64,000 nucleotides of DNA. Source: Arthrobacter sp. StoSoilB19 (GTDB taxonomy: Bacteria > Actinomycetota > Actinomycetes > Actinomycetales > Micrococcaceae). Below are positions 54,099 to 63,471 of the stretch, piece by piece (position 1 is the stretch's first letter; each line of letters starts with the position of its first letter). The notes under the pieces are model-generated. The model did no database searches. It saw only the letters and a list, made by a program, of their open reading frames with translations, and had not been told where the DNA came from. The stretch covers positions 434,001 through 498,000 of the forward strand of contig NZ_AP024650.1 of NCBI RefSeq assembly GCF_019977275.1, read 5' to 3'. Position numbers and translations under genes: made by a program.

Positions 54099-55478
54099 AT
54101 GAGCGTAGAGCAGCGCCCCGCCAACGAGGCCGGGCATGCACCCAAAGGATCAGGACTGAAGAAGATCGTCGCGGCCTCCATGGTGGGGACGGTGGTGGAG
54201 TGGTACGAGTTCTTCCTCTACGCCACCGCCGCCACCCTGGTCTTCGGCAAGTACTTCTTCCCCGCCACCGGAAACGAGCTCGACGGGATCATCCAGGCCT
54301 TCCTCACCTACGCCGTGGGCTTCATTGCACGCCCGCTGGGCGGCATCGTGTTCGGCCAGATCGGTGACAAGCTGGGCCGCAAGCCCACGCTGCAGCTCAC
54401 CATCGTGATCATCGGCGTCTCCACGTTCCTGATGGGCTGCCTCCCCGGCTTCGCCGACATCGGGTACCTGGCCCCCGCACTGCTGGTGGCCCTGCGGTTC
54501 ATCCAGGGCTTCGCGCTGGGCGGCGAATGGGGCGGAGCAGTCCTCCTCGTGGCAGAACACAGCCCCAACAAGACCCGCGCCTTCTGGTCCAGCTGGCCCC
54601 AGGCCGCCGTCCCGGTGGGCAACCTGCTGGCCACCCTGGTGCTGTACATCATGTCCACCACCCTCAGCAGCGAGGCCTTCCTTGGCTGGGGCTGGCGCGT
54701 GGCCTTCTGGCTCTCGGCCGTGATCGTCTTCGTGGGCTACTACATCCGTACCCACGTCAGTGAATCCCCCATCTTCCTCGAAGCCAAGGAACTGGTGGAA
54801 AAGGAACAGGCCGTCAGCTACGGCGTGTTCGAGGTGGTCCGCAAGTACCCCAAGGGCATCTTCCAGGCCATGGGCCTCCGGTTCGCGGAGAACATCATGT
54901 ACTACCTGGTGGTCAGCTTCGCGATTGTCTACCTCAAGAGCGTGCACAAGTACGACACGTCATCACTGCTGCTGGCACTGCTGATCGCGCACGTCATCCA
55001 CTTCGCCATCATCCCGCAGTACGGCCGCCTGGCGGACCGGATCGGCCGCAAGCCGGTCTACCTCGCCGGAGCCATCCTGGGTGCCACCTGGCCGTTCTTC
55101 GCCTTCCCCATGTTCGACACCCGGAACGCCGTGGTGATTGTCCTTGCCGTGACCATCGGACTGTGCCTGCACGGCCTTATGTACGCCGGCCAGCCGGCCA
55201 TCATGGCCGAGATGTTCCCCACCCGCATGCGGTACTCCGGAGCCTCCCTGGGTTCCCAGGTCACGTCCATCTTCGCCGGCTCCCTGGCGCCGCTGCTGGC
55301 CACCCAGTGGCTCAAGGACACCGGCTCATGGGTGCCCACCGCCATCTACCTGGTGGTGGCCTGCGCCATCACAACCGTGGCCGTCCTGAGCCTGAAGGAA
55401 ACCAAGGGCATTGCCCTGGAAGACGTGGACAAGGAAGACGCCGCCCGCGAGGGACTGCTCAGCCCCACGCATGGCTGA
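54099..55478 (+). CDS. MFS transporter, metabolite:H+ symporter (MHS) family
   Basis: A 459-residue transporter with 12 helices. The MHS signature MVGTVVEWYEFFLYATAATLVFGKYFF (by parts, about 27-53), GFIARPLGGIVFGQIGDKLGRKPTL (about 75-99, with the MFS loop 2-3 motif) and ALRFIQGFALGGEWGGAVLL are evident. MHS proteins import organic acids such as alpha-ketoglutarate, shikimate or proline/betaine with protons. The next gene encodes 3-hydroxybutyrate dehydrogenase, so 3-hydroxybutyrate or a related acid is a plausible substrate. The start at 54099 follows AGGAGAAACC. Confidence 0.9.
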   Translation: MSVEQRPANEAGHAPKGSGLKKIVAASMVGTVVEWYEFFLYATAATLVFGKYFFPATGNELDGIIQAFLTYAVGFIARPLGGIVFGQIGDKLGRKPTLQLTIVIIGVSTFLMGCLPGFADIGYLAPALLVALRFIQGFALGGEWGGAVLLVAEHSPNKTRAFWSSWPQAAVPVGNLLATLVLYIMSTTLSSEAFLGWGWRVAFWLSAVIVFVGYYIRTHVSESPIFLEAKELVEKEQAVSYGVFEVVRKYPKGIFQAMGLRFAENIMYYLVVSFAIVYLKSVHKYDTSSLLLALLIAHVIHFAIIPQYGRLADRIGRKPVYLAGAILGATWPFFAFPMFDTRNAVVIVLAVTIGLCLHGLMYAGQPAIMAEMFPTRMRYSGASLGSQVTSIFAGSLAPLLATQWLKDTGSWVPTAIYLVVACAITTVAVLSLKETKGIALEDVDKEDAAREGLLSPTHG

Positions 55479-55541
55479 CCTGGCCACCATTGGACCGATG
55501 GAACCCGCTGGACTGCGTAGGCGCACAAAAGGAGAACTGCA

Positions 55542-56291
55542 ATGGAGGACACGTTGAATGGACGCAAGGCGCTGGTCACCGGCGGTGCCAGCGGAATCGG
55601 GGCGGCGTGCGTGCGCGCACTTGCCGCGCGGGGAGCGAAAGTGGTGGTGGCCGACGTCGACGCCGCCGCGGCGGCGACGCTCGCCGATGAGGTGGGCGGC
55701 ACCGCGTGGGGCGTGGACCTGCTGGACGTTGACGCCCTGGCCACCCTCAGCCTGGACTGCGACATCCTGGTGAACAATGCCGGTATCCAGCGCATCAGCC
55801 CCATCGAGGACTTTGAGCCGGCAGATTTCCGCCGGCTCATCACCCTCATGCTGGAGGCGCCCTTCCTGCTGATCCGGGCGGCGCTGCCACACATGTACGC
55901 GAACAACTTCGGCCGCATCATCAACCTCTCGTCGGTGCACGGGATCCGGGCCTCCCCGTTCAAGAGCGCCTACGTTTCCGCCAAGCATGGCCTGGAAGGG
56001 CTGAGCAAGGTGACGGCGCTGGAAGGCGGGGCTCACGGGGTCACGTCCAACTGCATCAACCCCGGCTACGTGCGCACGCCCCTGGTGGAGTCGCAGATCG
56101 CCGACCAGGCCAAGGTTCACGGCATCCCCGAATCCGAGGTCCTGGCCAAGGTGATGCTCACCGAGGCGGCCATCAAGCGCCTGGTGGAGCCGGAAGAAGT
56201 GGCGTCCCTGGTGGCCTGGCTGGCTTCCGCGGACGCCGGAATGGTCACCGGCGCCAGCTACACCATGGATGGGGGCTGGTCCGCGCGGTAG
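55542..56291 (+). CDS. bdhA: 3-hydroxybutyrate dehydrogenase (SDR)
   Basis: A 249-residue classical SDR: ALVTGGASGIGAACV (about 9-23), DILVNNAGIQRISPIEDF (about 75-92) and the catalytic YVSAKHGLEGLSK (about 145-157). The NNAGIQ..PIEDF stretch and HGL after the catalytic Lys are hallmarks of D-3-hydroxybutyrate dehydrogenases, which oxidise 3-hydroxybutyrate to acetoacetate with NAD. The ATG at 55542 has an AAAGGAG box, 63 bp after the transporter stop. The two are likely co-transcribed under the LysR regulator. Confidence 0.86.
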   Translation: MEDTLNGRKALVTGGASGIGAACVRALAARGAKVVVADVDAAAAATLADEVGGTAWGVDLLDVDALATLSLDCDILVNNAGIQRISPIEDFEPADFRRLITLMLEAPFLLIRAALPHMYANNFGRIINLSSVHGIRASPFKSAYVSAKHGLEGLSKVTALEGGAHGVTSNCINPGYVRTPLVESQIADQAKVHGIPESEVLAKVMLTEAAIKRLVEPEEVASLVAWLASADAGMVTGASYTMDGGWSAR

Positions 56292-56313
56292 CACCCGTCC
56301 GGCCCCGCGCCTC

Positions 56314-56580
56314 CTATTCCAGGGGTTTGACCAGCCGGTGGTCGAAGAAGAAGACGCCGTAGGTCGTCTTCACCCCCACCGAACGCCGGTCCCGCCACAC
56401 GACGACCCCTTCGCGCCTGCCGCTGAAGGGGTCGTCGCCTATGACGGTGTCACCCACCCGGTAAGGGGACCGCGGACTGAAGGCCTCCAGCATCAGTCCC
56501 AGGACCTGTCCCAGCGCTTCACCCACGCTGACGGGCTGGCCCAGGCGGGAAAAATCCTGTGCGTAGTCGTCCCTGGCCAT
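56314..56580 (-). CDS. Small hypothetical protein
   Basis: An 88-residue soluble protein, MARDDYAQDFSRLGQPVSVG..., ending in a beta-rich segment with GDTVIGDDPFSGRREGVVVWRDRRSVGVKT read by parts. The second half looks like a small SH3-like barrel, but no family is recognised. The start at 56580 follows a GGAGGAG box and is preferred over an ATG 108 bp upstream. It converges with bdhA. Confidence 0.55.
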   Translation of the reverse strand: MARDDYAQDFSRLGQPVSVGEALGQVLGLMLEAFSPRSPYRVGDTVIGDDPFSGRREGVVVWRDRRSVGVKTTYGVFFFDHRLVKPLE

Positions 56581-56747
56581 GTGACCAACTCCTCCAGGCG
56601 GCAGCCTGCCGCCCGCTAACGGTGCTGGTTGGCCGAACGCTCCCAGCGGAGGATGGTCCTCCCATTCCGGCCGCCACCGTACGCCCACGCTAGGCGCTAA
56701 TCACATCAGCAACATCAGTAACAGGTACTCAAGTTCTGAGGGGGGCA

Positions 56748-57134
56748 TTACCTGCCCAGGCCGGCTCCGTTGATGATGTCCTCGGCGTTGTCGAATGCCC
56801 ACGCAACCAAAGGCACCAGGAGAGCGCTCAATTCGTAGCCCCGCTCCGTGAGGCTGTAATCCACGCGGGGCGGAATGACCGGCTGGGCGTTCCTGCTGAC
56901 CAGGCCATCACGCTCCAGGGTCTTCAATGTCTGGGCCAGCATCTTCTCGCTGATTCCCTCGGCCCGCCGCCGCAATTCACTCCAGCGCTGCTCACCCTCG
57001 GACAGGGAAAGCAGGATCAGGACTCCCCATTTGCTGGTGATGTGGTCCAGCAGGGTCCGGCTGGGGCACCCGGCGGGGAACACGCCGTCGGCAAAGGCCT
57101 GCGGGAGGGGCGACGCGTGAGGTGCTGTTTCCAT
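56748..57134 (-). CDS. qorR: HxlR-family redox-sensing regulator (QorR-like)
   Basis: A 128-residue HxlR/DUF24 winged-helix regulator: CPSRTLLDHITSKWGVLILLSLSEG (by parts, about 23-47), RWSELRRRAEGISEKMLAQTLKTLERDGL (about 51-79), then the beta-wing and PRVDYSLTERGYEL. The single Cys23 in the conserved CPSR position corresponds to the redox Cys of QorR in Corynebacterium glutamicum. It is divergent from a qorB gene, the same pairing as ytfH/ytfG and qorR/qor2. A near-palindrome in the shared promoter is its likely operator. Confidence 0.86.
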   Translation of the reverse strand: METAPHASPLPQAFADGVFPAGCPSRTLLDHITSKWGVLILLSLSEGEQRWSELRRRAEGISEKMLAQTLKTLERDGLVSRNAQPVIPPRVDYSLTERGYELSALLVPLVAWAFDNAEDIINGAGLGR

Positions 57135-57156
57135 GCCTTCAGCTTACCCAAAGCCT

Positions 57157-57181
57157 GGTACCTAACTCTTGGGTTAGTACC
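57157..57181. promoter_or_regulatory. Dyad in the qorR/qorB promoter region
   Basis: GGTACCTAAC (57157-57166) and GTTAGTACC (57173-57181) form an inverted repeat with a single bulged base and a 6-nt centre. It lies between the divergent genes, 23-47 bp before the regulator start, and is a good candidate operator for the HxlR-type regulator. Confidence 0.6.
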
Positions 57182-57273
57182 TTACTTCAAAGTGCGTACT
57201 CTCTGTTGGGAAGTTCTGCCGACTGGCCATGGTTGTGCCCTCTGACAGAGAAAAACCCCCGAAAGGAACCACC

Positions 57274-58137
57274 GTGAGCATTGTTGTTACAGGCGCCACC
57301 GGACAGTTGGGCCGCCACGTTCTTGAAGCCCTCCTGGAGAGGGGCGTACCCGCCGCGGATATCGTGGCCGCCGGCCGGTCGGTGGAGAAGCTCGCAGACC
57401 TTTCCGCGCGCGGGGTACGCGTGCAGCACATGGACTATGCCGACCCTGGTTCCGTGGCCGAAGCACTCAAGGGCGCCCGGCGGGTGCTGCTGATTTCCGG
57501 CAGCGAAGTGGGCCGGCGGGTGGAACAGCACCGCACCGTGATCAACGCCGCAAAGGCCGAAGGCGTGGAGCTGCTGGCCTACACCAGCATCGCCAATGCG
57601 GACACCACGGGCATGCTGCTGGCGGATGAGCACAAGGCCACGGAGGCGCTGCTGCGCGAATCCGGCGTCCCCTTCGTCCTGCTGCGCAACGGCTGGTACC
57701 TGGAGAACTACACGGAACAGCTGCCGGGCACCCTGGCCCAGGGAGCGCTCGCGGGCAGTGCCGGAGCGGGCAAGGTCAGCGGGGCCGCACGGGCCGACTA
57801 CGCCCACGCCGCAGCAGCGGTCCTGGTGGCCGATGGCCAGGCCGGCAAGGTCTACGAGCTGGGCGGCGACGAGGCCTTCAGCATGGCGGACCTGGCGTCC
57901 GAGATCACCGCAGCCACCGGAAAACCCGTCCGCTACAACAACCTGCCCACCGAGGATTACGTTGGCCTGCTCACCGGTGTGGGTGTTCCCGAGGCTTTTG
58001 CCGGGATCCTGGCTGATTCGGACCTGGGCATTGCGCGCGGCGATCTCCTGGTCAGCACCGGCGACCTGCGCAGGCTGATCGGGCGCCCGACGACGTCCCT
58101 CGGCCAGGCGGTACGGGCCGCCGCTGCTGCGGGCTAG
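57274..58137 (+). CDS. qorB: NAD(P)H:quinone oxidoreductase, QorB/YtfG type (NmrA-like SDR)
   Basis: A 287-residue atypical SDR. The NADPH motif is VTGATGQLGRHVLEAL (about 4-19). LISGSEVGRRVEQHRTVINAAKAEGVELLAYTSIANADT (by parts) and LLADEHKATEALLRESGVPFVLLRNGWYLENYTEQLP match E. coli QorB (YtfG) closely as recalled. It reduces quinones with NADPH in the cytoplasm. The GTG at 57274 follows GAAAGGA. It is divergent from its probable redox regulator and ends before a strong terminator. Confidence 0.9.
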   Translation: MSIVVTGATGQLGRHVLEALLERGVPAADIVAAGRSVEKLADLSARGVRVQHMDYADPGSVAEALKGARRVLLISGSEVGRRVEQHRTVINAAKAEGVELLAYTSIANADTTGMLLADEHKATEALLRESGVPFVLLRNGWYLENYTEQLPGTLAQGALAGSAGAGKVSGAARADYAHAAAAVLVADGQAGKVYELGGDEAFSMADLASEITAATGKPVRYNNLPTEDYVGLLTGVGVPEAFAGILADSDLGIARGDLLVSTGDLRRLIGRPTTSLGQAVRAAAAAG

Positions 58138-58214
58138 GGGAGCGCAGGCCTGACGGGGCAGTGGGCTGACAGGGCAGTGGCCTGACAGGCGCCGGTCTTA
58201 CAGAGCAGAACATG

Positions 58215-58248
58215 GAAGTGCCCGGTCCGTTCGGGGACCGGGCACTTC
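58215..58248. terminator. Strong bidirectional hairpin terminator
   Basis: A perfect 14-bp stem GAAGTGCCCGGTCC/GGACCGGGCACTTC (58215-58228 with 58235-58248, 6-nt loop) is followed by TTGCTT. It lies between convergent qorB and the LysE-type gene. Confidence 0.85.
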
Positions 58249-58282
58249 TTGCTTCAGTACTGCTGCCAGGGCAGGTGCAGTC

Positions 58283-58918
58283 CTAGGTTTTGGATCCGGT
58301 TAGGGCCAGCGTTCCGCCGAGGCCGATCATCATTGCCCCGCCGACCGCCTCCACCGCGGGGACGCGCCGCGGTGAGCGGACGAACCACAGCCGCGCCCAC
58401 CCCGCCGCGATCGCCCACACGCTGTCCGAGACCAACGCGATCAGCAGGAAGACAGCACCCAGCAGTGCAAGCTGGAACGGAATGTTGCCGGCAGGGTAGT
58501 CCACGAACTGGGGCAGGATCGCCACGAAGAACACCACCGACTTCGGGTTCGTGGCGCCCACCACCGCCCCCTGGCGCACCAACGTCCACGGAGTGGAGGC
58601 CGGCGGCGGCGCAAGCCGCCGGGAACCGTGCCCCCGGCGGACAATGGTCCGGATCCCCAGGAAAACCAGGTAAGCGGCACCTGCCAGCTTCACGATGCTG
58701 AAAAGAAGCACGGACTCGGCCACCACCACACCCACGCCAAGGGCCACGGCGATGACCTGGACCAACTGGCCCGTGGCATTTCCCAGGACGGTGAGGACGC
58801 CGCCGCGCCACCCCAGCGCGAGGGAACGTCCAATGACGAACAGCACGCTGGGGCCCGGGACGGCGATCAGGATTACGGACGCCAGGGCGAATGCCACCAG
58901 GTTGGACATTGGAACCAT
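58283..58918 (-). CDS. LysE/RhtB-family amino acid exporter
   Basis: A 211-residue membrane protein with six helices. The motif ASVILIAVPGPSVLFVIGRSLALGWRGGVLTVLGNATGQ (by parts, about 12-50) is the LysE family signature, and GATNPKSVVFFVAILPQFVD (about 123-142) is the second. It would export an amino acid or derivative; the substrate is unclear. The ATG at 58918 or the one at 58909 can serve as start. It is on the same strand as the downstream hut-linked permease but separated by 48 bp, and they may share transcription. Confidence 0.87.
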   Translation of the reverse strand: MVPMSNLVAFALASVILIAVPGPSVLFVIGRSLALGWRGGVLTVLGNATGQLVQVIAVALGVGVVVAESVLLFSIVKLAGAAYLVFLGIRTIVRRGHGSRRLAPPPASTPWTLVRQGAVVGATNPKSVVFFVAILPQFVDYPAGNIPFQLALLGAVFLLIALVSDSVWAIAAGWARLWFVRSPRRVPAVEAVGGAMMIGLGGTLALTGSKT

Positions 58919-58966
58919 GGCTGATTGTAGCTCCGGTACGGGCGTCCGCAGCCGGCTGTTTCCGGC

Positions 58967-60454
58967 TTAGCTGCCCGTGCCTGCCCCGACCACCGGCAGC
59001 GGCGAGGTCTCGTCCTCAAGGTGGGCCCGGCGTCGGCCGTCACCCTTGATCCACAGGCGGTAGGCCATCACCAGCAGTCCCAGCCATGCCGCGCCCACGT
59101 ACAGGGCGATCCGGGTGTCCTCGAACGCGCCCAGGATGGCGATCACCAGCACCATGAAAGCGATGGTCAGGACGGAGGCGGCGGGCCACCACGGCGACGG
59201 GAATTCCGACGCCGGCAGGCCCCCGCGGGCGATTTCCCGCTTCATTGCAACATGGGACGCGAGGATCATCACCCAGACCCAAACGGTGGCGAAGGTGGCA
59301 ATCGAGGCAATCACCAGGAACACATCCTCCGGAATAACGGCATTGAGGACCACTCCCACCAGGAGGATTCCCGCCATCATGACCACGGTCATCCACGGGA
59401 CGCCGTGCCGGGAGACCTTGCCGAAGGCGGCCGGTGCATGGCCCTGGCTGGAAAGCCCGAAAAGGATGCGTCCGGCGCCGAAGATATCGCTGTTGATGGC
59501 TGAAAGCGCGGCCGTGATCACCACGGCGTTCAGGATGTGCGGTGCCGCCGGGATGCCCAGGCCGCTGAAGATCTGCACGAATGGGCTGCCACTGGTGCCC
59601 ACCTGGTCCCACGGGAAGAGGCTCATCAGGACTCCGAGCGTGAGGACGTAGAACAGCAGCACGCGCACGGGCACAGTGTTCACGGCCTTTGGGATGACCT
59701 TTTTGGGGTCAGCCGCCTCGCCGGCCGTGATGCCCAGGGTCTCGATGCCGCCGAACGCGAACATCACCACGGCGAACGATGCCAGGAGGCCTTCGAAGCC
59801 GTTGGGGAACAATCCGCCATGGTCAACGAGGTTGCCCAGTCCCGGAGCCACGGCAGTGCCGTCGCCCTGGAAGCCGAACACGATCAGTGCAGCGCCGCCC
59901 GCGATCATGGCGATGATGGCCGCCACCTTGATCAGCGAGAACCAGAACTCAAGTTCTCCGAAGACCTTGACGCTGAGCAGGTTCAGCGCGGCGAGGAAGC
60001 AGATGACGGCCAGGATCCAGATCCAGCGGTCCACCTGCGGGAACCAGAAGCCCATATAGATGCTGAAGGCCGTGACGTCGGCGATCGCCACGATGGCCAT
60101 CTCGAAAACGTACGTCCAGCCGGTCACGAAGCCGGCGAGGGGGCCGAGGTACCGGCTCGCGTACTGGCTGAAGGAACCCGATACCGGGTGCCGCACGGCC
60201 ATTTCGCCCAAGGCGCGCATCACCATGAACACGGCTGCGCCGCCGATGATGTAGGCCAGCAGAACTGCCGGCCCGGCTTTCTGGATGGCGGAGGCTGAGC
60301 CATAGAAGAGGCCGGTGCCGATCGCCGAGCCCAGCGCCATGAAGCGGATGTGCCGGACGTTCAGCCCGCGGTTGAGGACATGCCCCACGCCGGCAGTTGG
60401 CTTGTGCGTTTCCGCCGCGGTTTTGGTCCGGGTTGGGGTTGGAGCTGGTTGCAT
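58967..60454 (-). CDS. APC-family amino acid permease (probable histidine permease)
   Basis: A 495-residue APC transporter with 12 helices: [36 protein letters not shown] read by parts (about 30-66), [35 protein letters not shown] and [19 protein letters not shown] are typical of the ProY/HutT group. Its gene is divergent from the IclR-type regulator that precedes hutU, so histidine is the likely substrate, by context. I leave the gene symbol open because proline permeases share the same motifs. The AGAAGG box precedes the ATG at 60454. Confidence 0.84.
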   Translation of the reverse strand: MQPAPTPTRTKTAAETHKPTAGVGHVLNRGLNVRHIRFMALGSAIGTGLFYGSASAIQKAGPAVLLAYIIGGAAVFMVMRALGEMAVRHPVSGSFSQYASRYLGPLAGFVTGWTYVFEMAIVAIADVTAFSIYMGFWFPQVDRWIWILAVICFLAALNLLSVKVFGELEFWFSLIKVAAIIAMIAGGAALIVFGFQGDGTAVAPGLGNLVDHGGLFPNGFEGLLASFAVVMFAFGGIETLGITAGEAADPKKVIPKAVNTVPVRVLLFYVLTLGVLMSLFPWDQVGTSGSPFVQIFSGLGIPAAPHILNAVVITAALSAINSDIFGAGRILFGLSSQGHAPAAFGKVSRHGVPWMTVVMMAGILLVGVVLNAVIPEDVFLVIASIATFATVWVWVMILASHVAMKREIARGGLPASEFPSPWWPAASVLTIAFMVLVIAILGAFEDTRIALYVGAAWLGLLVMAYRLWIKGDGRRRAHLEDETSPLPVVGAGTGS

Positions 60455-60560
60455 GCAAATACCTTCTCGTCATTGGGAGGGGAGCCGCTAACCAGCAGAC
60501 CATTTTCGCAGGCACCGTGATCAGGCTCACGGCGGGTTGCTGTCTTTCATTTCAGACTGT

Positions 60561-60670
60561 TCGCAGCGCCCTTTCGCTGCGGATATCATTTGGCGCTGCG
60601 CATCTTACTTTTCGCGCCGGATATTTAGGGCGCGAAAAGGGATATGCGTGTCGATAAGGCGTACGACGGA
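60561..60670. repeat. Dispersed structured intergenic repeat, copy B
   Basis: The reverse complement aligns with 22841-22960. Its hairpin is longer than in copy A: a perfect 11-bp inverted repeat CTTTTCGCGCC/GGCGCGAAAAG (60608-60618 with 60629-60639, 10-nt loop). Bases that differ between the copies still pair, which suggests a structure under selection. It lacks the tandem duplication seen in copy A. Confidence 0.75.
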
Positions 60671-60675
60671 GCGAA

Positions 60676-60693
60676 TGTCCGGTATTTCAGACA
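60676..60693. promoter_or_regulatory. Candidate IclR-type operator, hut regulator side
   Basis: TGTCCGGTATTTCAGACA is an imperfect dyad (TGTCYG...CRGACA) about 96 bp before the regulator start. Seventeen bases recur exactly, as the reverse complement, at 61658-61674 before hutU. A partial copy (ATACCGGACAG) lies at 60751-60761. Confidence 0.65.
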
Positions 60694-60788
60694 CGGTGAC
60701 TCCGAACGGGGTTCAAACGACATCTCAAGGGGCGCAAGCTTAAGTACGGGATACCGGACAGAGCTAGCCAGAAAGACCCTTCCAGCCG

Positions 60789-61631
60789 ATGAGCACTGCA
60801 CTAAGCGCCGAAACAGGGGGCGCCGGGAACCAGGCGCCCCGGGCATCCGTCAAGGCAACGTCAAAAGTTCCTGCCGCAGAAAACACCCTGCGCATCCTCA
60901 AGCTGTTGGCTTCGCGGCGTGGCCCCATGGCGGCGTCGCAGATCGCGTCCAGCCTGGACCTGCCCCGCTCCAGCGTCTACCACCTGCTGGGGGTGATGGA
61001 GGCCAATGGCTTCGTCCTCCATTTGCACGAGGAACAGCGCTACGGGCTGGGCATCAGCGCTTTCGAGCTCAGCTCCGCGTACTCGCGCCAGGAGCCGCTG
61101 TCCCGGTTGGGCCGCCCACTGCTTGCCTCGCTGGTGGACGCGATTGGCGAGAGCGCCCACCTCGCCGTCCTGCACGGCCGCGACGTCCTGTACATCGTGG
61201 AGGAGCGGGCCAAGAACCGCCCGTCCCTGGTCACCGACGTCGGTGTCAGGCTGCCCAGCCACCTCACTGCCAGCGGCCGGGCCATCCTTGCCGCCCTGCC
61301 CAAATCCCAGGTGCGCGCCCTGTACCCCAACGCTGCTGCCTTCACTGCGCGGCACGAGGTGGAGGGGGCCATCATGAAGTACTCCGCCCTGTCCTCGCAC
61401 CTGGACCAGGTCCGCCAGCGGGGCTACGCCACCGAACACGGCGAGGTGACCCCTGGCTTCGGCTCCATTGCCGCCGCGGTCACCGACCATTTGGGGTGGC
61501 CTACCGCGGCCGTCGCGGTCACCTTCCTGGAGGACAAACTGCCTGCTGACGAGTGGCCGGTACTGGCGGCCCGGGTGCAGAAAGTAGCCGACGAACTCTC
61601 GGTCCGCATCCACGGCCGCCCGGTCAATTGA
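60789..61631 (+). CDS. IclR-family transcriptional regulator of histidine utilisation
   Basis: A 280-residue IclR protein. The N-terminal winged HTH is NTLRILKLLASRRGPMAASQIASSLDLPRSSVYHLLGVMEANGFV by parts (about 32-75). The C-terminal effector domain (about 95-270) has the IclR motifs LPSHLTASGRAILAALP and GYATEHGEVTPGFGSIAAAV. Position between a histidine-type permease and hutUH, plus repeated operator-like sites before itself and hutU, supports control of the hut genes. A GenBank-style name such as hutR would be reasonable but is not certain. The ATG at 60789 lacks a strong ribosome-binding site. Confidence 0.87.
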   Translation: MSTALSAETGGAGNQAPRASVKATSKVPAAENTLRILKLLASRRGPMAASQIASSLDLPRSSVYHLLGVMEANGFVLHLHEEQRYGLGISAFELSSAYSRQEPLSRLGRPLLASLVDAIGESAHLAVLHGRDVLYIVEERAKNRPSLVTDVGVRLPSHLTASGRAILAALPKSQVRALYPNAAAFTARHEVEGAIMKYSALSSHLDQVRQRGYATEHGEVTPGFGSIAAAVTDHLGWPTAAVAVTFLEDKLPADEWPVLAARVQKVADELSVRIHGRPVN

Positions 61632-61657
61632 GCGCAGCCAAACAACTGACGGCGCTG

Positions 61658-61674
61658 GTCTGAAATACCGGACA
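61658..61674. promoter_or_regulatory. Candidate IclR-type operator upstream of hutU
   Basis: GTCTGAAATACCGGACA is the exact reverse complement of 60676-60692. It lies 97 bp before the hutU ATG and just after the regulator stop, as expected for an operator of hutUH. Confidence 0.65.
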
Positions 61675-61770
61675 GCACCCCGCTAAAACCGCTGTGAAGC
61701 CCGTCCTCAAAGGGCTTTAGTTGATACAGAACTTCTTCGAAACCTCAGACACCAAGAAAAGGAGCCCATC

Positions 61771-63468
61771 ATGGCACCCGCCGATTTCACCACCGGGGCC
61801 CGCCCGGTCAAAGCAGCCCGCGGCACCGAGCTCACCGCCAAGTCCTGGCAGACCGAAGCGCCGCTGCGCATGCTGATGAACAACCTGGATCCCGAGGTCG
61901 CCGAGCGCCCGGACGACCTGGTGGTCTACGGCGGCACTGGCCGCGCCGTCCGCTCCTGGGCAGCGTTCGATGCCATCACCCGCACCCTGGAGACCATGGA
62001 AAAGGACGAGACCCTGCTGGTCCAGTCCGGAAAGCCGGTGGGCGTCTTCCGTACCAACGAGTGGGCCCCGCGCGTGCTGCTGGCCAACTCCAACCTCGTC
62101 GGCGACTGGGCAACCTGGCCCGAATTCCGCCGGCTCGAGGCCGAGGGCCTCATGATGTACGGCCAGATGACGGCCGGTTCATGGATCTACATCGGCACCC
62201 AGGGCATCCTGCAGGGCACCTTCGAGACCTTTGCCGCGATCGCCCGCAAACTCACAGGGGACGAAAACGGCACGCTCGCCGGCACGCTGACCCTCACCGG
62301 CGGCTGCGGCGGCATGGGCGGCGCCCAGCCGCTCGCCGTCACCCTGAACGAGGGCGCCTGCCTGATTGTCGACGTCGACGAAACCCGCCTGCGCAGGCGG
62401 GCCGGCAAACGCTACCTGGACGAGGTGGAAACCGACCTCGACGCCGCCATCGCCAAGGTGCTCAAGGCCAAGGAGGAACGCCGCGGCTGGTCCGTGGGCT
62501 ACGTGGGCAACGCCGCCGAAGTCTTCCCCGAGATCCTGCGCCGCCACAAGGCCGGCGAACTCACCGTGGACATCGTCACCGACCAGACCTCCGCCCACGA
62601 TCCCCTGTCCTACCTGCCCGAAGGCATTTCCGTGGACGAGTGGCACCGCGAGGCAGAGGCTGATCCTGAAGGGTTCACCAAGAAGGCCCAGGCATCCATG
62701 GCCCGGCACGTCCAGGCCATGGTGGAATTCCAGGACGCCGGCGCCGAGGTGTTCGACTACGGCAACTCCATCCGCGACGAAGCCCGCAAGGGTGGTTACG
62801 CCCGGGCCTTCGAGTTCCCCGGCTTCGTCCCCGCCTACATCCGGCCCCTGTTCTGCGAAGGGCTTGGCCCGTTCCGCTGGGTCGCCCTGTCCGGTGACCC
62901 GGAAGACATCCGGGTGACGGACGAAGCCATCAAGGAGCTCTTCCCGGAGAACAAGCACCTGCACCGCTGGATTGACGCCGCCCAGGAACGGGTCGAGTTC
63001 GAGGGCCTGCCGGCGCGCATCTGCTGGCTCGGCTACGGTGAACGCGCCAAGGCCGGCCTGCTCTTCAACCAGCTCGTCAAGGACGGCAGGGTCAAGGCTC
63101 CCATCGTGATCGGCCGCGACCACCTGGATTCGGGCTCCGTCGCCTCCCCGTACCGCGAGACCGAGGCCATGGCGGACGGCTCCGATGCCATCGCCGACTG
63201 GCCAATGCTGAACGCCCTGCTCAACACTGCCTCCGGCGCCACCTGGGTGTCCCTGCACCACGGCGGCGGTGTGGGCATCGGCCGCTCCATCCACGCCGGC
63301 CAGGTTTCCGTCGCCGACGGCACCGACCTCGCAGCGCAGAAACTCGAGCGCCTCCTCACCAACGACCCCGGCATGGGCGTCATCCGCCACGCCGACGCCG
63401 GCTACGAACGCGCCCTCGACGTCGCCAGGGAACGCGGCGTCCGCATCCCCATGAATGAAGGCAAGTAG
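61771..63468 (+). CDS. hutU: Urocanate hydratase
   Basis: A 565-residue urocanase, second enzyme of histidine degradation, converting urocanate to imidazolonepropionate with tightly bound NAD. Conserved segments include [11 protein letters not shown] (about 52-62), [10 protein letters not shown] (about 84-93), [19 protein letters not shown] (about 137-155), [20 protein letters not shown] (about 172-191) and [14 protein letters not shown]. The ATG at 61771 has an AAAAGGAG box. The hutH start follows by 3 bp, so the two form one transcript behind the IclR-type operator. Confidence 0.95.
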   Translation: MAPADFTTGARPVKAARGTELTAKSWQTEAPLRMLMNNLDPEVAERPDDLVVYGGTGRAVRSWAAFDAITRTLETMEKDETLLVQSGKPVGVFRTNEWAPRVLLANSNLVGDWATWPEFRRLEAEGLMMYGQMTAGSWIYIGTQGILQGTFETFAAIARKLTGDENGTLAGTLTLTGGCGGMGGAQPLAVTLNEGACLIVDVDETRLRRRAGKRYLDEVETDLDAAIAKVLKAKEERRGWSVGYVGNAAEVFPEILRRHKAGELTVDIVTDQTSAHDPLSYLPEGISVDEWHREAEADPEGFTKKAQASMARHVQAMVEFQDAGAEVFDYGNSIRDEARKGGYARAFEFPGFVPAYIRPLFCEGLGPFRWVALSGDPEDIRVTDEAIKELFPENKHLHRWIDAAQERVEFEGLPARICWLGYGERAKAGLLFNQLVKDGRVKAPIVIGRDHLDSGSVASPYRETEAMADGSDAIADWPMLNALLNTASGATWVSLHHGGGVGIGRSIHAGQVSVADGTDLAAQKLERLLTNDPGMGVIRHADAGYERALDVARERGVRIPMNEGK

Positions 63469-63471
63469 AAA

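Larger units (their letters stand above)
60455..60788. other. Divergent permease/IclR-regulator region with repeat and operator sites
   Basis: This 334-bp gap holds repeat copy B (60561-60670), an operator-like site (60676-60693) and a further partial site (60751-60761). No gene was supported in it. Confidence 0.55.
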
